NCBI RefSeq assembly: GCF_001467745.1
Contig: NZ_LNYG01000013.1
Location: 1,115,354-1,179,353 of the forward strand
Direction: 5' to 3'
Source of the DNA: Legionella jamestowniensis
GTDB taxonomy: Bacteria > Pseudomonadota > Gammaproteobacteria > Legionellales > Legionellaceae
DNA: 64,000 bases
Under the pieces are notes generated by a model. It saw nothing but the letters and a program-made list of their open reading frames with translations, did no database searches and had not been told where the DNA came from. This document shows, piece after piece, positions 58,461 to 64,000 of the stretch. A program made the position numbers and the translations under genes. The stretch's first letter is position 1. Each line of letters starts with the position of its first letter.

Positions 58461-59288
58461 TTAAGGGTGTAAGGCACTGTCCATTTGATTGTCTAAATAA
58501 GGTTTTAGCGAGACCTCTTCAAAGGGATCTTGAGCTTTTATCAGATTATAAGGCACTAATTGCGGGTCTTTACTGCCATGTAAGGATACATAGTTTTTTG
58601 CTCCACTTCCTGAAATATATTTACCAGTGTGATCAGTATCGTTCCGATAGGAAAAGTAAACACTATTTGGTATTTGTTTATCCGCAGGTGGTAGATTACT
58701 TGGACCTATGCCATGTTGTCGAAGTTTATCTTCAATTTGTTGTAACATTGAACTCCACTCTTCACTATTGATGTGTTTGTTTTTAAATTCATAGAGGGTA
58801 ATTTGTTTATTCGATACCTTTTCCATTGATTTTTTCATTAAACTCTCATGGCTGAGTATTTTTGCAGAAACGTCATTTTCCATTAGAATGGGATATATCA
58901 ATGTCCAAGCGAGAGAAACTTGAGTGGGGTCAACTGATAGATGTAATTTCCATCCCGTTTCTTGTTTTTTCTGGGCAAATAAAGAGCGTTTATCAAACTT
59001 ACTTGCTCCCTCATTCTCTTTATTTCTATTTCTAGAATTAAAATAAATGTAAGCACCTATCGCATACAAAAAATAGTTATTTATTGTTTTTCCGAGATTA
59101 GATTTTAAACTCTCATATTGGAGTTTCTCTTTTGAAGACTCCATGCTTTCAGAAAAACCAGGAGGGGAGGTGTTATTGGGTTGAAAAAATTGATTCGTAC
59201 TAGAGGTAGCAATCTCTTTTAAATTTCTAACAGCTTTCCTTTTCTGTAACGAGGGCTTCGTTGAATGAGGTGGTTTTGGATTTGGCAT
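58461..59288 (-). CDS. OspF/SpvC-like phosphothreonine lyase candidate, putative effector
   Basis: A 275-residue protein. A Pro/Ser/Asn-rich N-terminus (1-60) and a linker precede a domain whose residues fit the SpvC/OspF/HopAI1 family as I recall it: GWKLHLSV (K114, H116, matching SpvC K104 and H106), a Lys at 143 (SpvC K136), QITLYEF with Y166 (SpvC Y158), IEDKLRQHGIGP, PPADKQI, and YFSYRND with R215 (SpvC R213). Spacings between these residues are within a few positions of SpvC. The family removes phosphate from host MAP kinases by beta-elimination. The SpvC K160 equivalent is shifted by one residue. TATAAT lies upstream. Catalysis is inferred. Confidence 0.6.
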   Translation of the reverse strand: MPNPKPPHSTKPSLQKRKAVRNLKEIATSSTNQFFQPNNTSPPGFSESMESSKEKLQYESLKSNLGKTINNYFLYAIGAYIYFNSRNRNKENEGASKFDKRSLFAQKKQETGWKLHLSVDPTQVSLAWTLIYPILMENDVSAKILSHESLMKKSMEKVSNKQITLYEFKNKHINSEEWSSMLQQIEDKLRQHGIGPSNLPPADKQIPNSVYFSYRNDTDHTGKYISGSGAKNYVSLHGSKDPQLVPYNLIKAQDPFEEVSLKPYLDNQMDSALHP

Positions 59289-59515
59289 GAACAGCAAACT
59301 CAGCTAAACACATGTTATTTAATTATAGCGAGCTTTCCGCTCATTTGTTGAACATAATTTAGTTCTTAAACTTGAGCCTGCCTTCACTGTTTCTTAGGTA
59401 AAAAACAAGCGCAAATTCAAAGTTTAGAGACATAACCTTATGAGGAATGGACCAAAAGATCGGGCAAACAGAGAAATTGCTTCTGTTGTAATAGCTAAGC
59501 GTTGGAAAAAGATAA

Positions 59516-60115
59516 TTAAGAATTAATGTGCTTCAATGAAGCATTATCAGATAAGTGATAATATTTCAATAATTTTACTACTCGCACTACGCCTCGAGTA
59601 GTCCGAGCGATAGTAATTACCCGCTCTGCCTGGTCGGGTGTTACATCACCCATCAGATAAACAATACGATCGGAGGTAACTACTTTAAATACATTAGGAT
59701 TAATTGAAGAATCTGCAAAAATTCTGCTGCGTATTTTGGCGGTAATCCAACTGTCTATGACTGAATTACTTTCCTGGTTAGCGATATCCATTTGATTAAA
59801 CAACCGGCGATAACCTGTTACTTTGCTAACACGAGCAATCGCTGCTTCGCGTAACGCCAAAGTAGGTACATGGCCTGCCAATAAAATATCGCCATTAAAA
59901 ACAGCCACATCAATGGCACATCCTTTTTGCTCCAGTAATCTGTCAGGTCCGAACAATTCGTGGTGCACATTCGCGGACAGTGTATAATCGCTTACCTTTT
60001 TATAGACATTATGTCTATCATAAACGAGCATGGCACCAGTCCATACGTTGGAAAGGCACCCTGATAACAGCGTACTTAGCAACAAAACGAAAAAAACCTT
60101 CCCTTGCTTTTTCAT
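59516..60115 (-). CDS. BON-domain lipoprotein, DolP paralogue
   Basis: A 199-residue lipoprotein with lipobox LSGC (C20) after a hydrophobic signal. Two BON domains (about 45-112 and 122-190) follow, each with a VAVFNGDILLAGHVP- or VVTSDRIVYLMGDV-type strand pair. DolP-type proteins bind anionic phospholipid and sit at the outer membrane near division sites. It is downstream of a second BON lipoprotein with the same architecture (about 15 bases apart), clearly an ancient tandem duplicate. Ends at a 218-base gene-free gap. Confidence 0.85.
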   Translation of the reverse strand: MKKQGKVFFVLLLSTLLSGCLSNVWTGAMLVYDRHNVYKKVSDYTLSANVHHELFGPDRLLEQKGCAIDVAVFNGDILLAGHVPTLALREAAIARVSKVTGYRRLFNQMDIANQESNSVIDSWITAKIRSRIFADSSINPNVFKVVTSDRIVYLMGDVTPDQAERVITIARTTRGVVRVVKLLKYYHLSDNASLKHINS

Positions 60116-60130
60116 ACTGCCTTGGGCCAG

Positions 60131-60694
60131 TTAAACAATATATTGAAATACTTTTACTACTTTTCGCACACCATTAATTTGCCTGGCAACACTAACCGCC
60201 AAATCGGCCTGCTCATGGGTTACAATACCCATTAAGTAAACAACACCATTTTCAGTTACAATGCGGATGGAGCCTGATTCTAATCCTTTCTTTGTTAACA
60301 TCAAGCTTCTTGTTTGGCTTGTTATCCATGTATCTTCAGTTCGCTGTGTAAGGGGGATTGGATAATCAACTGTTACTTCATTATAAACCCGCCGTACATT
60401 CGGTGTCTTTCGGGCAATTTTCTCAGCCATAATGCGTAAAGAAGCGGTTGGTGCCTGTCCCACCAGTAAAACAACCTGATTAAAACTGCTCACAAGAATA
60501 CGTGAGTCCTCAAAACGAGAGTCAGTCACGATTTCTTTATGGATTAGATGGAATATACGCGCATCGCTTTCGATCGTTGACAGGCTACGTCTGTCATAAA
60601 CAACAAGCCCTGCTGCCGCTCCTGCCACAACGACAGCGACGCAACTCGTTAATAATGCACTAATAAGCAAACAACTGATGGCACGAATTTTCAT
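60131..60694 (-). CDS. dolP: outer-membrane lipoprotein DolP (YraP)
   Basis: A 187-residue lipoprotein with lipobox LTSC (C18), then a Gly/Ala/Val-rich segment and AGLVVYDRRSLSTIESD, which matches the DolP start. Two BON domains follow, with VSSFNQVVLLVGQAP and IVTENGVVYLMGIVTHEQAD. In E. coli DolP supports outer-membrane integrity and BAM function. It lies two bases after diaA, the same neighbour as in E. coli, which supports the name. Confidence 0.9.
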   Translation of the reverse strand: MKIRAISCLLISALLTSCVAVVVAGAAAGLVVYDRRSLSTIESDARIFHLIHKEIVTDSRFEDSRILVSSFNQVVLLVGQAPTASLRIMAEKIARKTPNVRRVYNEVTVDYPIPLTQRTEDTWITSQTRSLMLTKKGLESGSIRIVTENGVVYLMGIVTHEQADLAVSVARQINGVRKVVKVFQYIV

Positions 60695-60696
60695 GG

Positions 60697-61299
60697 TTAC
60701 CCCAACATTTGACCAAACAAAGACTGATCAATTAAATCGCAAAAACAATGTAAAATGAATAAATGTGTCTCACGTATTCGAGCTGCACTATCAGCTTGGA
60801 CACGGAGCTCGATATCTTCCGGCCCCAAATGATTGGCAAGTAAGCCACCATCTCTGCCGCTAAGAGCGATAGTATCCATTCCTCGATCATTGGCTGCATT
60901 GACAGCCTGGAGAATGTTATCGGAATTGCCGCTGGTTGATAAAACAAGCAATAAATCACCCTCTTGTCCCAGAGCCTGAATCTGACGTGCAAAAACCTGA
61001 TCATAATGGCTATCACTTGCCACAGAAGTCAAACAGGAAATGTCTGTTGTTAAAGCAATAACAGGCAAGGAAGGGCGCTCAACCTCATAATGGTTAATCA
61101 TTGCAGCTGAGAAATGAAGGCAATTGGCCGCTGAGCCTCCATTGCCGCATAAGAGAATTTTGCCATCGCTGAGTAAACAGTTAACCAATTTGGAGCCTGC
61201 TTTAGCAATTGATGCTGATAATGCATCGGCAACCGAAATTTGTGCTTCAATACTATTTCCAAATAGTTGCCTAATTCGTTCTTCCATCTGTGTCATCAT
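60697..61299 (-). CDS. diaA: DnaA initiator-associating protein DiaA (SIS domain)
   Basis: A 200-residue phosphosugar isomerase-fold protein. MEERIRQLFGNSIEAQISVADAL and LCGNGGSAANCLHFSAAMINHYEVERPSLPVIAL match E. coli DiaA almost motif for motif; AGDVLLxIST-like and LGPEDIELRVQADSAARIRETHL follow. DiaA forms a tetramer that binds DnaA and promotes timely initiation; GmhA is a close relative. Order yraN-diaA-dolP is the E. coli order, which favours DiaA over GmhA. Confidence 0.9.
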   Translation of the reverse strand: MMTQMEERIRQLFGNSIEAQISVADALSASIAKAGSKLVNCLLSDGKILLCGNGGSAANCLHFSAAMINHYEVERPSLPVIALTTDISCLTSVASDSHYDQVFARQIQALGQEGDLLLVLSTSGNSDNILQAVNAANDRGMDTIALSGRDGGLLANHLGPEDIELRVQADSAARIRETHLFILHCFCDLIDQSLFGQMLG

Positions 61300-61312
61300 T
61301 TATTTAACCTAA

Positions 61313-61672
61313 TTAAAAATCAAGCCCAAAAGCATTTTTAATCCAATTGACTTGGGGTGTTTTACCTTCAAAACTTAAGACATCAAAACGCACAGGTTGC
61401 TTGTCTGTCAATTTATTGCTTAGCAAATAATGGGAAGCTGTTTTAATAATTTTTTGTCGCTTCCCGTAAGTGATGCTGGCAGCGGCTCCACCAAATGCTG
61501 CAGAAGAACGAGCCCTTACTTCAACAAACACGAGATAACCGCCATCACGCATAATTAAATCAATTTCACCCAGGCGGCATTGATAATTGCTGCTTATCCA
61601 CTTTAAGCCCCGAGTCTCAAGGTAAACTTGCGCCTGTTGTTCAATTGCCAATCCTATCTTTCTTGTCGACAT
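61313..61672 (-). CDS. yraN: YraN family endonuclease-like protein
   Basis: A 119-residue protein of the UPF0102 group with a restriction-endonuclease-like core: GLAIEQQAQVYLETRGLKW, then CRLGEIDLIMRDGGYLVFVEVRARSS with the E...D...ExR pattern of the active site, and KRQKIIKTASHYL. The in vivo substrate is unknown. It lies between lpoA and diaA as in E. coli. Confidence 0.93.
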   Translation of the reverse strand: MSTRKIGLAIEQQAQVYLETRGLKWISSNYQCRLGEIDLIMRDGGYLVFVEVRARSSAAFGGAAASITYGKRQKIIKTASHYLLSNKLTDKQPVRFDVLSFEGKTPQVNWIKNAFGLDF

Positions 61673-61703
61673 TTTTTCCTTAATGCGAGGTTTATCGTAT
61701 TAC

Positions 61704-63509
61704 TTATGAGTTTGCAGTCATAGCGACTGCTACTCCTCCTTTAAACCGCCCCCAAGCTGGGACACGAGCCACTTGCTGAGAACGGTTTAAATAAAGCACA
61801 CCGCTTTTATCATGAATGCCCATGGCAGGAAAAAGCAGTAGCTGATTAAGCTGACTAGCCAAAGCAAAACTATCCATACCCAAGGCATAAAGCCGGTTAT
61901 AACTGTTAAGTTGTTCAGGCCAATTCCTAGTACCCATTTGATGCTGAAATACCCAAGGCATGTCGCAGAAAATAATGCCATCCAAATCTTTATCTTTCAT
62001 CGCATTAGTACTGCCGCTGTACACCGTTGAAGTGGCATAAACAGGGACATTACCAGCAAAATAATATTTAAGCAAAGGCATGATTTGGCGTGCTTTCGAA
62101 GGGTAAGCCAGTAAAAAAATCATGTCAAAATCCTGGCGGCGGCTAGGTGTTACCTGAATTCGCTGTCCTAATAATTGCTTAATTTTCTTTTCCCGGCCTT
62201 GGCTTTCTGTTACCTGTAAAAGACTTTGGATTGCCGCATTTAAATCACTATTATTTGCATAGCTAAATTTATCAGCGATCGCCCCGCCCAGACTGCGCCA
62301 CTGCGCTATAAAGGCATCAGCGATCTCATCTCCCCAACTGCCGGCAGGATAAATAATTAATGCCCTCTTATGGCCACTTTTATTTGCTTCAATAGCCACC
62401 TGTTTCGCTTCATTGCTTGGCGACAAGCCAAAACGATAGGCATTGGCATCCAAATTTGTTTCCATATCATTTAGCAATAAAGTTGGTACTGGATGTTCCA
62501 TCGCAGCAACACGTGCAACGTCTGCTTTGCTTAAAGGCCCTACTACATAATCAGCACCCTCATCCAGCGCTTGAAGATAGAGGGAAGAAACGTCTCCTTT
62601 TGCGGTGTCATAAAAACGAATATCAGCATTATTACCACTATTGTTGGCAGCAGCCATGAACCCATCGCGAATAGCGCCACCCGGGCCTGCCAAAGGACCA
62701 CTTAAGGGGAGCAATAACGCCATACGCCGAGGTGTGCGATTTAAGTAAGGTTTAACCGCATCAAGGGAGGAAGGCAGGATGTTATTGGCTGGATGGGACG
62801 GATATTGGTCTTGCCATTCTTCAACTTGCGCTAAGATGCTATAACTACTACTTGCACTCTGTCTTGCGATGAGGGCCAATCTCATCCATCCTTGCATGTC
62901 TGAGCCCTCTTTCGCCTCGACAGCAAGCGTATTAAGTTCAGCCAAAGGTAATTTAGTTAGTGTCATCCATAAAATGCGACTGTTGTTGGCTCGAGCAGAT
63001 GCATCAGGTAACAAACGTTCCAATTTAATACGTTCGGTAACTGCTTCGGTTGCATTGCCTACTGATTCATAAGCAGCGGCTAAAATGTCATGATACTGTA
63101 CTTGATAAAAATCGGCTAAACTGTTAACGTCACCCACCCCAGAAAGCTTGGCAATCGCTGATTTGGGTTGCTGCCGCAACAGGTCTGTTTTCGCCAATAA
63201 AATATTTTTTTCTGACAGAAGCGCAGGAGGCAGGTAATCGCTGGTTTGGGCTAAAGTAGTTAGTCCCTCTTGCCACTGGCCATCATAAATTTGGCGACCA
63301 GCGGCCATGAGTAGCAACTGTTGTTGCTCCTCTCCCACCTGGTTTTTTGCCAGCGCAAGATAAGCTGACGCAGGTAGGCTATAGGGTGTGGTAGCCTGTT
63401 GATTCGCACGTTGCATCTGTGCCTGATTTTCAGCCACTTTGGTGCATTGTGAAAGCAATAAAGCCGCAGCCAGCAATAAGGTTATTTTTAATAGTGACTT
63501 TGCTAACAT
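61704..63509 (-). CDS. lpoA: LpoA, outer-membrane lipoprotein activator of PBP1a
   Basis: A 601-residue lipoprotein. The signal ends at LLSQC, then a helical TPR-like N-terminal domain (about 40-250). The C-terminal domain has a periplasmic-binding-protein fold: RMALLLPLSGPLAGPGGAIRDGFMAA, DEGADYVVGPLSKADV and DGIIFCDMPWVF. LpoA spans the periplasm and activates peptidoglycan synthesis by PBP1a. The frame opens at a GTG at 63527, but AGGA before the ATG at 63509 favours the latter. Divergent from rsmI with about 40 bases between starts. Confidence 0.92.
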   Translation of the reverse strand: MLAKSLLKITLLLAAALLLSQCTKVAENQAQMQRANQQATTPYSLPASAYLALAKNQVGEEQQQLLLMAAGRQIYDGQWQEGLTTLAQTSDYLPPALLSEKNILLAKTDLLRQQPKSAIAKLSGVGDVNSLADFYQVQYHDILAAAYESVGNATEAVTERIKLERLLPDASARANNSRILWMTLTKLPLAELNTLAVEAKEGSDMQGWMRLALIARQSASSSYSILAQVEEWQDQYPSHPANNILPSSLDAVKPYLNRTPRRMALLLPLSGPLAGPGGAIRDGFMAAANNSGNNADIRFYDTAKGDVSSLYLQALDEGADYVVGPLSKADVARVAAMEHPVPTLLLNDMETNLDANAYRFGLSPSNEAKQVAIEANKSGHKRALIIYPAGSWGDEIADAFIAQWRSLGGAIADKFSYANNSDLNAAIQSLLQVTESQGREKKIKQLLGQRIQVTPSRRQDFDMIFLLAYPSKARQIMPLLKYYFAGNVPVYATSTVYSGSTNAMKDKDLDGIIFCDMPWVFQHQMGTRNWPEQLNSYNRLYALGMDSFALASQLNQLLLFPAMGIHDKSGVLYLNRSQQVARVPAWGRFKGGVAVAMTANS

Positions 63510-63548
63510 GAAGATAGTCCTAAACACAGGAACGCAATAGAATAAACT

Positions 63549-64000
63549 ATGGTAAAAAGTTCAGCAACCACCCCAGGCACTCTTTATATCGTTGCAACCC
63601 CTATCGGTAATCGCGATGATATTAGTTTAAGAGCGCTAGAAACACTAAAGTCTGTTGACAGCATTCTTGCTGAAGACACCAGACATTCCTTGCAATTACT
63701 CACTGCTTTAGGTATTCAAAAACCATTGATGTCATTACATGCCCATAATGAAACAGAGAAAAGTCAACAAATTGTTGCTCTGTTAGAACAAGGTAAATCG
63801 CTTGCTTTAGTGAGTGATGCAGGAACGCCGTTGATTAGCGACCCTGGGTTTCCTCTGGTCAAATTGGCTCGTGAGAAAAAAATTGCGGTCATTCCTATTC
63901 CTGGTCCCTGCGCGTTGATAACAGCTTTAAGTGCTGCAGGAATTCCCTGTGACAGTTTTACTTTCATTGGTTTTTTACCTGCCAAAACCACAGCCAGAAA
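63549..64000 (+). CDS. rsmI: 16S rRNA (C1402-2'-O)-methyltransferase RsmI, N-terminal part
   Basis: A gene cut by the right edge; 150 residues are visible. GTLYIVATPIGNRDDISLRALETL, ILAEDTRHS, SDAGTPLISDPGFPLVKLA and the SAM-binding PIPGPCALITALSAAG are the hallmark motifs of RsmI, a tetrapyrrole-methylase-fold enzyme. The divergent rsmI/lpoA pair is conserved in gammaproteobacteria. The start at 63549 follows a short promoter region shared with lpoA. Confidence 0.95.
   Translation, partial: MVKSSATTPGTLYIVATPIGNRDDISLRALETLKSVDSILAEDTRHSLQLLTALGIQKPLMSLHAHNETEKSQQIVALLEQGKSLALVSDAGTPLISDPGFPLVKLAREKKIAVIPIPGPCALITALSAAGIPCDSFTFIGFLPAKTTAR

Noticed and set aside
60697-61299. GmhA sedoheptulose-7-phosphate isomerase
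   Set aside because: The SIS fold is shared, but the N-terminus and the yraN-dolP neighbourhood match DiaA.

Overview
The window looks like chromosome from a Legionella-type gammaproteobacterium, probably not L. pneumophila itself. Conserved housekeeping blocks (atpIBEFHAGDC, rho-trxA-rsmE, apaH-rsmA, ubiD-fre, rsmI/lpoA-yraN-diaA-dolP) alternate with large coiled-coil or eukaryotic-like proteins typical of Dot/Icm effectors. One of these genes has a PmrA-box-like promoter. I had no database access, so all family calls rest on motifs read from the sequence.

Layout. 1-4.8 kb: a PfpI/DJ-1 fragment, a membrane protein, a 27-residue hydrophobic peptide gene, a GNAT acetyltransferase, a triple-YbjQ membrane protein, and a two-gene wall-hydrolase operon. 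5-8.2 kb: a MacAB-like export operon (adaptor, permease, ATPase) followed by a previously unmarked gene for a 59-residue peptide with a double-glycine leader. 8.2-23.4 kb: housekeeping genes, a degenerate TraI_2/HD protein, a PAS-GAF-GGDEF sensor, and a 30-bp perfect inverted repeat before rho. 23.5-32.4 kb: three large effector-like proteins, with tRNA-Leu(CAG) and psd among them. 32.6-37.8 kb: an MFS transporter, a palindrome-rich island holding a mini-element with IS50-like ends, a DUF4442 protein, parC, and an AT-rich spacer with DnaA-box-like sites. 37.8-44.7 kb: the complete ATP synthase operon.

45.4-51.35 kb is the most interesting region: an apparent RiPP operon of the graspetide type, transcribed leftward. 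It has two paralogous precursor peptides with the same leader (ERVFAYT...DLDKVSGG), an ATP-grasp maturase resembling microviridin ligases, an exported HEAT-repeat protein, a HlyD/CvaA-like adaptor, and a C39-peptidase ABC exporter with an intact Cys-His-Asp triad. The proposed route is ligase cross-linking of the core, then leader removal after Gly-Gly by the exporter, then release through the adaptor and an outer-membrane channel. Both cores share a Gln-x-Thr-Val-x-x-Thr block and a C-terminal Asp-Val-x-aromatic-Asp block, which would supply hydroxyl donors and carboxylate acceptors.

51.6-59.3 kb: more eukaryotic-like genes, namely a coiled-coil Ser/Thr kinase, an F-box-like plus RCC1-repeat protein, and a protein with the residue pattern of the OspF/SpvC phosphothreonine lyases. 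trhO and an SDR/DoxX-like protein lie among them. The window ends in the conserved dolP-diaA-yraN-lpoA block, with rsmI divergent and cut by the window edge.
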